A stretch of 64,000 nucleotides of DNA from Cherax quadricarinatus (Eukaryota; Arthropoda; Malacostraca; Decapoda; Parastacidae), in contig NC_091301.1 of NCBI RefSeq assembly GCF_038502225.1, forward strand, positions 15,454,117 to 15,518,116. Reading direction: 5' to 3'. Position 1 is the first letter of the stretch, and each line of letters begins with the position of its first letter. Both the position numbers and the translations under genes were made by a program. Below are positions 32,380 through 44,300 of the stretch, piece by piece. The notes below the pieces were generated by a model, which was not told the DNA's origin, did no database searches, and worked only from the letters and a program-made list of their open reading frames with translations.

Positions 32380-35300
32380 CTGTGCAACACACGCAGCTTG
32401 TTAGTGAGTGTAGGGTGACCACGTTACTGAGGGGTGACCTACTATATTCAGGGGTAAGAGCTGAATGTATAAGGTTTTGTATACAGCTCCCAAGGAATTG
32501 GAAGTAATGAGGTTTGATTCGATGGAGGAGGGTAATTCCACACCCTTGGGTCAAGAGCCCTTCACCAGCATCAAGGCATCCACAACTGGTGTATCATCAA
32601 CACAAATCCATAACAAGAAGTACAACTGGTACAACTAGTAAAGCAGACGTCCGTCAGATAGGACGAGTGGTTGTATGACTGGCGAAATTTGTGCGTAATG
32701 ATCAACTGGTATGCAAAGATATAGTGAATGTAAACAGTGCAATGAATGGACGTAAAGATATGGTGGATAGGTGCTGATGTGAATAGTTGTACAAGGCGTG
32801 ATGGTAGAACAGGTGGTAGACTTACCATCCTCGGTGAAGGTGGCGAGGGAGAGTCTATGGAGCTTGTTACAGAGAACTGACTCAGGCACCTCCTTCCGCG
32901 ACACCGTCGACAGCGGCACCAGCACGTCTGTGGGAATAAAAGATGACAGTACCCGACTGGAACAATTCACAAATAGCCGGTACTTGGGAGATGAACTTAC
33001 GACGATGTTTCGGTCCGTCCTGGACCACTGTCAAATCACAACAAAATTTAGAAAACAATAGTGTGGATACTTTAGAGAAACAAGATAATATACTAATAGA
33101 AGACCATAACCGAACAACAGAGAGGAGAAAAGAAATAACAGAAGGAAGAAAATAAAAAATAAAGTAGATAATGGAGGCAGAACAAGAAAAGACCGAAAGC
33201 AAATACAAGTACCTAAAGAGCAAGAATCGCAAAAAACTTTAACACTAACCATCAATTTCAGTGCCGTGGTCCAGCATATGTCCCTCCAGGTCGTCTGGGT
33301 ACTGGGCCGCCCTCCTCTTAAGCTCCTCTACAAAGGTACTTATGAGTGCATCCATCATAATAGCCTGCAGACAACCACACCATTAAAAATTAATAATGAT
33401 GGTGGCAGTAGTTAAAACAGTGTTGATAGACATGGTAATAACAGCAGCAGAGGTTGTAACATAAGCAGTCTTCTGTTTCCTGGTTAATTTAATTTATATT
33501 TAATTTAATTTATACTATATGGATTCTTTCGAAACAGAGTATCCTTCTTACAACATGATTTTGTTTAGACACATTCATATGTTAGAGAGAAGCTGTGGTT
33601 TTTCTCTTTTTTTTTTTTGTTTGTTTGACAAGCTAAAAACCTTTTGTTTCAATTATCGGATGCAACAATGAACGAGTCCTAAGATAGGCTACGTTATTAG
33701 AATTATTACAAATAAAGAACACTAACACAGTTGTGATGAATGGTTTGAAAAACCGACAAGTTGAAGATTGAGACACTTATACAGCATATGGGAATCTTTA
33801 TTCAGGAAACGTTTCGCCACACAGTGGCTTCATCAGTCCAATAACTCTTTGTATTGGACTGATGAAGCCACTGTGTGGCGAAACGTTTCCTGAATAAAGA
33901 TTCCCATATGCTGTATAAGTGTCTCAATCTTCAACACTAACACAGTTGACATAACCATATATCAAATGAAAAACAGTCTCAGTTAATTTTCTAAGACTAC
34001 TATATAATTGTTGGTTTCAGTTGCAGGAAAAAAACTGATAAGAAACTGCACATACAAGACTATTTGTTTCCTCCCAACAGTCGTACATGTTGGAAGGATT
34101 TCTTTATAAGGGGTTAACTCTTTGCGTTTTCCTTGGGCAACGTTAGCCTAATGAATTTTGAAATAAATTTAGCAAATAAAATCAATGATAATAATTGAAG
34201 CACATACTCCCTAGATTTTTTCATTTCTTTTACACTGTAAATAAAATGATAATCGACTGGTCGCCTATGTTATTTTCAGTAATTTTTTGATAATGCATCA
34301 CTCAATATTTATATTTACTTTCGCATTCTTCATTACTCTCCTAACCTCTCTTGTCATATTCATGTATTCTGCATTCTATGGTATTTTTACACCCACACGC
34401 AAACTCTCTCCCTTACCACCCCTTTCAGTTATTCATTCCACCCTTGTACACCTGCCACTACAAACCTCTACTGCACATACTAACATTTGTCTAAGAAGTT
34501 CATTTGTTGTGACTCAGTGCAGTTTCCATTGTTTATGATTTATAAATGAGACGCCTACTGGTTCTATTACATCGACAGTTAGTGCCCAGTTGCCCACCTC
34601 ATCGTCTTTACCATATTTTTCCGTTCAATACAGTTGCCTTGATGTAGATAAAGGACTCTTGGTTCAAGGAAATGGAGCTACCATCCTCTTCCTATGATCA
34701 AATCAGATTGCCTCCTATATCCAACCTCTACAGGTTTAGCACTTTCCCGCGAATATATAGTAATAATTTATCAGTATTTCACTGTTCTTTTATGACCTAG
34801 CATTAGTACATGCTTAAATATATAAGAAACAATCAATTAGCGCACATACAAAAAATAGAGTTATTAGTAATGTTAAATTCAATCTCAAAAAGCCAATATT
34901 GATTAAGTGCCAAACTACCTACTTAGAAGTAATATCTTCATGTCAACAAGGCTTTATATAGCCTCTTACTTTAAGATCAAGTTACAGGGTCAGTGATATA
35001 GTGTTGCAATGATGGTTATGACAGACAGGAGTAGTGTGTTGTCTTGTAAAAACATTAAAGACTCTTACAACACACTCACCACTCTCTTACTCAAGCCAGT
35101 CTTTCTTTCAACGATTGTTCATGGTTCTTCACTAACCATCTCTTATTTAATATACTAACTTTTCACTTTACTTGCTGACACCAGCTTCCCTATGTTCCGC
35201 CTTCTTATTCAGGCTACCACTAAATAATTATTAGGATATTTTAGTAGCTGCTCTAAACACCATACCACCAACAATCTACTCCTCAACTTGTTATCCACTA

Positions 35301-38300
35301 ATATAATCCAGTACATTGCTCTCGTTACGCATTTTATCATACCTTGTAGACTTCCGTCTTTTTAAACATGTATTACTACTGCTAAAATTTCTAGGCATGA
35401 TCTTTCTTGCTACATCTTACACAAGTTTCTCCCACCTGGTTCAAAATCCCGAGAAAACTCCCATAATCTCTCCTTTCACTTTCTGCTGTGTTAATTTGAG
35501 GAAGATGTAGTTTTTGAAAAAAAAAATTCTTTAATATATTTCCCACCTGTTTTGAGAAGATCTGTAGGAGTTTGGAGTATCTTCTGCCATTCTCAACGAC
35601 GGCGAACTGTAGGAAGAGGCAGGGAAGGCAAGTGGCACTGCGCTCGTTGCTGGGTCTGGCGAAGTCCCACGAGAGCTCGTCGTACCTCAGGCTCACCAAC
35701 ACAGTCTGGCCCACATTATATCACGTGAAAGCACAAGTCTATATTAAAATGAAAATTACAGAAACATGAAATGAATAGATAGGCAAATGCTAAAGGTATA
35801 ATATGAATTATTTTCACTTTATGGGAAACTTGAACTTAAAACACGTGTATAATCAGACGGAACACTTGGACCCACCGACTTGTTGGGATCTATAACGGTG
35901 ACGCCGGTGGCATTGATGGTGACAAGTACTGGAATGTCTGGCCGGGGTAGCCACGAACTCACCCCCCGCGTCGGCTGCTCTATCTGACCATGGAAGAACG
36001 CACTCCTGCCCACAAGTAGAACCAGCACAAATATAGATTTAATATTTTCACCTCGCAAAATTGAAAATTATAACTGGCCCACGTTCGGATCCGTCCTGGA
36101 CCATTAGCATGTCGCTAGTGACGATGATAGCAGAGGACGAACTGAAATGCCATCTAGTTTTAATTTCCAATTTATGGGCTAGTAGTGAATTGTTGTAGCC
36201 AAGGTGTCTTGATTTGTTTTAACAATGGCCGTCTCCCACCTAGGTAGGTTGACCCAAAAAATGAAGAAACACTTCCATTATCATTCACTCTAACACTATC
36301 TTGCCAGAGGCGTGGCAACATTACAGCTCAGATGTCCCTCCATCAGAATGCAGGCACTGTACACTCCACCTCCAGGACTCAAGTTCGGCTAACCAGTTTC
36401 CCTTCATAAATGTTACCCTAATCACACTCCAACAACACGTCAAGTCATAAAACATGTACATACGTGTTCATTACGAACTAAGTGTAAGTAGAAGTAGCAG
36501 AATATATCTGCCATCTTGCGTGCTTATATTATTATTATTATAATCAAAAAAAGAAGTGCTGAACCTATAAGGGTCATACAGCGCAGCAGGGCAGGGAAGG
36601 ATACAGGGGTACTGGATAGCAAGAGGGAGAGGGATTATTATTAGGTCATGGAGTACAGCGGAGCAGTGGATAGGGCAGGGGTAGAGGGTAGCAAGAGATT
36701 GAGGTAGAAAGGACTGTGAGGAGTGCTAGAGGCATCATCATCAGAGTTTGTGCAGTAAATCAGTTGCTGTCAAAAAGTCAACGAGAGAGTCTGTGTTAAG
36801 TTAAAGGAGGGTCCATCAGCAAGTAGGGAAGGTAGAGTAAGGGCAGTAGAGCAGTGACGATGTTGGAGGTAAATTCTGCGTGCTTGTCGATAGAGTGGGC
36901 AGTCCAACAGAATGTGGCTAACAGAAACTGGAACCTGACAATTCTCACAGAGTGTAACAGGGCACCTCTCCATGAGATACCCATGAGTAAGAGGAGTGTG
37001 GCTGATGCGAAGATGGGAGAGAGTAGTCTCCCAACTTCGACACTGATGACAAGAAGACGGCCAGACATAAGAACATAAGAATATAAGAAAGGAGGAGCAC
37101 TGCAGCAGGCCTGTTAGCCCATACTAGGCAGGTCTTTCACAATCCCTCCCACTAACAGAATATTTGCCCAACTCAGTTTTCAATTCTACCCAAGGAACAA
37201 GCTTTGATAATTCTATTAACTCATGTGCAAATCCCACTCAAATCCAACCCCTCTCACTTATGTATTTATCCAACCTAAATTTGAAACTACCCAAGGTCTT
37301 AGCCTCAATAACCCTACTAGGCAGACTGTTCCACTCATCAACTACCCTATTTCCAAACCAATACTTTCCTATATCCTTTCTAAATCTAAACTTGTCTAAT
37401 TTGAATCCATTATTGCGGGGTCTCTCTTGGACAGATATCCTCAAGACCTTATTAATATTCCCTTTATTAATACCCATCTTCCACTTGCACACTTCAATCA
37501 GAATGCAATTTGTTATGTAGCAGATCAGACCAATGTTGTTGCCAACAGGTGCGAAGGTGGGTAGCAATTGCAGCAAAATAGTTTGTGAATGGAACACCTC
37601 TATATGAAACTGGGAGGTCATGTACTGCTGACCGCACAGAGTGTCTGCCAGTTCATTGCCCAGTACGTCAATATGACCGGGGACCCAATAAAAAGCAATA
37701 TCTATTGTGCTTGCTAGAGATACAGCATAACCAAAGTTGGATACGAAGAACCAGGGGATGAGGTATACCAAATTTTCTTATAGCCTGTAAAGCACTAAGG
37801 GAGTCTGAAACGACCACAAATGGTGACACATAAGTGCTACAAGAATGGTGATGCATAAGTGCTACGAGAATGGCATAAAATTCAGCTGTAAAGATGCTAG
37901 CCAAGGATAATAAATGCCCTCGCACAACGCTGTCCAGAAACGCCGCTGCGAATCCGACACGTCAGAAGACTTGGAACCATTGGTGAACATTGCAATGGCA
38001 TGAAAAACTGGGAGAGCAACACCTGAAGCTCACCCTGCTTACCTCTGAGGCCACGGATATTCCTCTGTAAATAAGCCATGATTTGCGAAGAGAAAGATAC
38101 AAGAAATCTGAAGGTAGAGGTATCTATGGACTAGAAGGGTTAGAAAAGTCCACATGTGGAGGCAGCGGAAAATGCACAAGCAGCAGAGGATTGGGACACC
38201 GTGAAGAAGGGAGTTGTGCAGACGGAGAAGAGTGAAGAGGAGGAACAGGAGGTGGATTGGTGTCCATCAATGGTCTAGTCTCCTCAATATATACGGAGAT

Positions 38301-41300
38301 AGCTTCAAGTGTTTCAGAGGACAAGGACGTTGTACATGGGATGATATTGGAGATGGACGGAGGAGGGTGAGTAAGGATCGGGGCGACGATGGAATGTAAA
38401 AATGTAGGGGGCGGGGGACGAAAGGGTAGAGGGAACTAGGGAAGAAGCTTGGGAGGGAACAGGAGAGGAAGCTACCTGAGAGGGGGCAGAAGAGGAAGAA
38501 ATTTGGGAGGGGACAGAGGAGGAAGGTACTATACGAGGAGGAGGATGAACCTCCACACTTGTAACAGAGTCGGTTAGAGGTGAAGAACCAGGTACAGATA
38601 CTGGAAAGGAAAAATGTAGAAGAAGGGAAGTAGGGGTCAAAGGAGATTTTAACAATTGGGATTTTTTGGACTTTGGAGAAGTAGAGGGGCAATGGGGAGG
38701 AGGAGTTGTTGCATGAGGTCTTGTAGACACAGAAACTTGTGAGTGAGAAGAGGTAGAGGTGAGAACAGAATGAGGTGTCGAGGTAGGGACCTCTGAGTCC
38801 AGGACAGAAAAAAAATTAGAGACAGAGGTGACTGTGGAAGGGGTGACCACAGAGGAGGCTGTGGAAGTTGGGACCCCAGAGGTGGGGAGCTGTTTAGTAA
38901 CTCGAGAATAAGAAATACGAGGAAGTCTCCCCTGGAGGCATAGATAAGAGACTGCCATAGCATAACGAAAGATTCTGCCTCCTTGAGACAACTGATTTCT
39001 CGCTCATTTAAGTAAACTTGGCAATGGCGAGAGTAAGATGGGTGAGCCTCATGACAATTAAGGGAAGAGGGAGATAGACTACAAGACGTATTGGTATGGT
39101 CGTCGGCATGACAGACTGGGCATTCGGCCATGGACCTGCAATATTTTGCTGGACGACCAAAACGCAAGTAATTTCTACACTGTTGTGGTGTAGGGATTAG
39201 TGGAGGCTCGTAGCGCCAGTAATACCTATATTATCGTACTGCATCAAACTTCATTCTGTTTTTAATAATTTTTATCTCGTTTCAGCAACAACAACAAAAT
39301 TCGCTTATAAATACATTTATTTATTTATTTATTTAGAAATTTTAGCATACAAACAGAGGTACAAAAAATACTGGTAAGAGCAGCATGCCAAAGCCACTTA
39401 TATGCATAGCATTACGGGCTGGCTTAAAATTAACTTAAGATTAACTAAGCAATGATGAAATCAGTGATAAGACATTATTGTAAACAGATAACTATAAAAT
39501 ACAAATGAGTATTACAAAGACAGGTCCTATGGTTGCATGCATTGCTGTTCATTCAGTAGAATGGAGTATTCTGTTAGGTAGTGTATTTAAAAATATTACA
39601 AAGTTAGGTTTAACATTTGTGTGATGTAATTGTGAGTAACATTTAGGATATACAATTTATATGGTTCAGTTATTCAGTATTTATTTGGTTTTGAGTGAGT
39701 AAGTGAACTTTGAGAAGAGACTTGAATTTATAAACAGGTAGTGTTTCTTTTATATTTACAGGTAATGAATTCCAGATTTTAGGGCCTTTTATGTGCATTG
39801 AGTTTTTGCATAGCGTGAGATGGACACGAGGAACATCAAAGAGTGATCTGTGCCTTGTATTATGGTCATGTGTTCTGTTGAGGTTGGCAAGGAGATGTTT
39901 GAGGGGAGGGTTAATATCAGAGTTAAGTGTTCTATGTATGTAATAGGTGCAATAATAAGTATGGATGTTTTGTATGGTGAGTAGGTTGAGTGTTTTGAAT
40001 ATTGGTGGAGTGTGCTGCCTGTAGTGAGAATTTGTTATCATTCTAACTGCAGCCTTTTGTTGGGTAATTAGTGGTCTGAGATGGTTAGTTGTTGTTGAGC
40101 CCCATGCACAAATTCCATAGGTGAGATAGGGGTAAATAAGAGAGTGATAAAGGGCCAGGAGGCCTGACTGTGGAACATAGTATCGTATCTTCGATAGTAT
40201 GCCTACAGTCTTGGAAATTTTCTTAGAAATTTGTTGTATATGTGTATGAAATTTGATTCTATTATCGAGGTGGATTCCTAAGAATTTTCCCTCTGTTAGC
40301 TTTGTGATAGGTGATCCGTTTATCGTTATGTTAAGAGGTACATCTGTAGCTCTGCTACCAAACTGAATGAAGTAGGTTTTGTCAATGTTTAGTGTAAGTT
40401 TGTTAGTCCTCATCCAGGTAGATATTTTCTGTAATTCGGTGTTTACAGTATTGGCTAGCGTGACTGGGCTCGGGTGAGAGAAGACGTATGTGGTGTCATC
40501 TGCAAATAGTGTGGGTTTGAGTAATTGCGAAGCATTTGGTAGGTCATTTATGTATAGGAGAAAGAGAAGAGGGCCAAGGACACTTCCCTGTGGGACACCA
40601 ACTGTAATTGGTTGTGCGGAAGAGCTTGCCCCATGTGCGTACACATATTGGCTTCTGTTGCTGAGGTAAGACTTGAGGTAGTTGAGGGAGTGCCCTCTAA
40701 TACCATAGTGTGACAATTTTACGTGGAGCAAGTCATGGTCAACTGTATCAAAAGCTTTACGTAAGTCAATGAAGATCCCCAGTGGGACTTCTTTTTTCTC
40801 TATTGCAGTGTATATATGTTCTAGCATGTGTATAATAGCATCATTAGTATTTTTATTAGGCCTGAATCCAAATTGGCAGGGGTTGAGAATGTTATGGGAG
40901 ATGAGGTAGGAGTGGATTCGTTTATGAATTAATTTTTCGAAGATTTTTGAGAGAGGGTGTAAATTGGATATTGGCCTATAGTTATTCAACTCTGTTTGGT
41001 CTCCTCCTTTATGGATCGGGGTGACCCTTGCTATTTTGAGAACTGTAGGGAAGGTGGAGGATTCAATGGATTTGTTAAAGAGTGTTGCAATGATTGGTGA
41101 TAGTACTTGTGACGCTTTTTTGTATATAAAGGGTGGTAAGGTATTTAAATGTCCTGCCTTGTTTTTCAGTGCGTTGATAATAAGGGAGACTTCGTATGGG
41201 TTAGTCGGAGCTAGGAACAGTGTGTTCGGGTAGTTGCCAGTGAGGTAGTCATTTGGTGGGGTATCTGAGCTTGGGATATTATTGGCAAGGTTTTGACCTA

Positions 41301-44300
41301 TAGTGGAGAAGAAATCATTGAGTCTGTTTGCTGTTTCTGTTGGTGGGAGTTGGGGTTCATCTGATTTTGCTAATTTTATTTCGCTATGTCGTGATATCTT
41401 TTTTGTTCCCAGAATTTCTGATAGGGTCTTCCAGGTCTTTTTTATATCACCTCGTAAGTTGGATAATCTGTTCTCATAATACAATTTTTTTGCCCTTCTT
41501 ATCAGGCTGGTTAGGATTGACGAGTAACGTTTTGTTTGGTCTCTGGTTATGTGACCCATTCTGTACTGTTTTTCATATCGGTGTTTTGTATTTATGGATT
41601 TGAGAATGCTGGGTGTTAGCCAGGGACTGTTCAGTCTCTTAGCTGTCATCTGTTTAGTTTTTTAGGGCAGTGCTTGTTATAAAGGTATTGGGTCTTTTTT
41701 AGAAAATTATTAAAACATTCGTCAATATCTGTATAGATTTCTAGCTCAGTGTGCCAGTCAATGTTTGTTACTGCTGTTGTGAAGTTATTAATGGCTGCCT
41801 CATTGTGAAGTCTGAAGGTGACTTTAGTAGTGTCTTGGGGTATTTTACCAAGAGTTGTTATGAGGAAAGTAGGGTAGTGGTCTGTGGTATTATCTGTAAT
41901 TATGCCTGATTTTAAAGGGGATATGGTGTTGGTCCAGATGTGGTCAAGTAGGGAAACACTAGTCTCTGTAACTCTTGTAGGTTTTGTTACTGTTGGTAGC
42001 AACATGCAGTTACTCATTGTGTTTGTGAATTCAGTAACGTGTGGGTCCTGGTCTTGCAGGAGATTTATATTGAAGTCACCTGAGAGTAGTAAGTGATCTT
42101 TGTTCATGCGTGCATCAGTTATCATACTTCCTAGGTTTTGACTAAATTGGCTAATGTTTGATTGTGGAATTCTGTAGATGTTTATCACTGTGAGAGGTTT
42201 TTGTAGGTATTTGGATTTGAATTTAGCTATTATATATTCCCCATGTTCATCCCTTGTGCAAGTATTAGTGATACATTCTAGTTGGTCTGAGTAGTACATA
42301 GCTGTGCCACCCCCTTGTTGGTCTGGCCTACAGTTGTGTATGGCTGTGTAACCAGGAATGGCATAGACATCTGTAGTATCAGGCTTTAGCCAGGTTTCAG
42401 TTAGTGTAATAATGGACATATTGGCATGCAAGGAATTTAGTAATGCTAGGAGGTCATCATAATGCTTGCTTAAAGATCTGATATTGTAGTTAAAGATAGT
42501 TATGTTGTTGTTGGCTCTGAGAAGTGCCTTTGATTGTTCTGCTGTGTAGTAATTACAGTAACTGTTTGAATCATTTAAGTCATTAAATAAGAGGTTGGTA
42601 TCAGGATCAATGCTTGTAATCATAAGATTTGTAGTGGATCTATAGTTAGAATTAAGTAAAAAATAAAGTAAATATTCTAAAGCTAAAAATAATAGCACCT
42701 GAATTATTTAACAAATGTAAAAAATAATGAGCTAAGGTAGTTTTTTAAAGCTAAAATAAAGGAGACAATATAAAAGGGACTAAAATAATTTGTGGTGATC
42801 AAATAAAGTGATGATCAAATAATGGAGCTTGGGAATATGATAGTAGGTAGTACTTTAAAGGTAATTCTTTAAAGTTAGAATTATAATATAAAATTATAAT
42901 ATAAAAGGGACTAATATAAGTTGTGGTGAACAATAAAGTGGTAATCAAATAAATGAGCTTTGGAGTATAATGGCAAAATAGTGAACTTATTAACTTTAGC
43001 ACCTGAGAATAGCACCTGAGAACAACATACAACAGATTTTTTCCTCTAATATATTTGTCATTTGCAAATTATTTTAACGTAAGGTTGATGAAGTCATACG
43101 TCTGGCAGTGAGCATCTGGGGATACCGCAGCTCTGCAGCTCCTATGGACGAGCTGCCAGTGGTAGGGATCACCTTTCGAACTTGTAAATGGTGTCCCGCA
43201 ATGTAAACCGAGGACGGAAGCTAACAAGAGTCAAAAGTTAAGCGAGCTACATTGCAAGGGTATCGTCTCCGCCTGTGGGCAGGGAGGATATAAGTGTCTG
43301 CTTTGAGGATTGGGAGGTCTTGGAGCTCAAGTTATTCCAGAATGTCATCACCACATGTCTGGAAATTCTGTTGGACAATGGATGAGGTAGAATGATAGTA
43401 CCACTACAAAAATTGAGAGAATGATGTTTTTTAGTAGTTACATGAATAGCATAAATAACAAAAAGACACAATGCCGTGACTGGAACAATACACAAATAAC
43501 CCGCACATAGAAGAGAGGAGCTTACGACGACGTTTCGGTCCAACCTGGACCATTTACAAAGTCACACTTTGTAAATGGTCCAAGTCTGACCGAAACGTCG
43601 TCGTAAGCTCCTCTCTTCTATGTGCGGGTTATTTGTGTACAGGAATAGCATCTATAATTGTAAGGAGAGAAAGAACTTGAGCTTGGCTAGCACTGCTCCC
43701 AACGGAATTGGATGGACCACGGTACCCTTCCCCCTACCTAGGAACTAGAGTGCCTGTGGGAAGAATCCCAAAGGCTGAAAACAGGAAGGGGATTGGGGAG
43801 GGATGGGGAGAGTAGGAAAGGAAAAAGAGGGGACAGGGAAGGGAGGATTGGGGGGAAATTAGGTTCGGTCTGAGGAAGGAGATCAAAAGGTTTAATTCCA
43901 CAGATCAAGAGCCTCTTCACCGCGCCAAGGACCCCCCCCCCCCCTTGAAGAGGTGCGTGCTTATAAGAAAAGACACCAGTAATCCTACCATTATGTAAAA
44001 CAATTACAGGTTTTCATTTTACATTCATTTGGTAGGACGGTAGTACCTCCCTGGATGGTTGCTGTTTACCAACCTACTATTTTTATGATACATTATTATC
44101 ATGCGTGTTGTGTATTCCTCTATTCTTCTTTCCAAGACCAACGCACAATACGTAAGATCTCGGTATTCCTTCATAATATTCCCTTTAACTTCTCAGTCCT
44201 TCCAGAACAGGTCACCACAATGCAAACCCTAAACTCTCTCATCCTTCCTCTGGGCTCTTTAAATAGGATACAGTGTTCCAGTATTTGATCAATCCTATGC

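Larger units (their letters stand above)
33734..33932. mobile_element. Fold-back element with hammerhead-like arms and 16-bp TSD
   Basis: Near-perfect inverted arms (33760-33842 and 33850-33935) around an 8-base centre. A GGTTT/AAACC hairpin (33742-33754) lies 8 bases inside the left end only. The exact 16-bp direct repeat on both sides is good evidence of insertion as a unit. It lies in the intron between exons 9 and 10. Confidence 0.9.

Noticed and set aside
32571..33255. Overlapping frames on both strands around exons 10-11
   Set aside because: Only the two minus-strand exons with matching splice phases have family similarity; the rest are shadows or intron read-through.
41021..41603. Plus-strand frames inside the 39.7-42.7 kb LINE
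   Set aside because: Antisense shadows of the reverse-transcriptase ORF.
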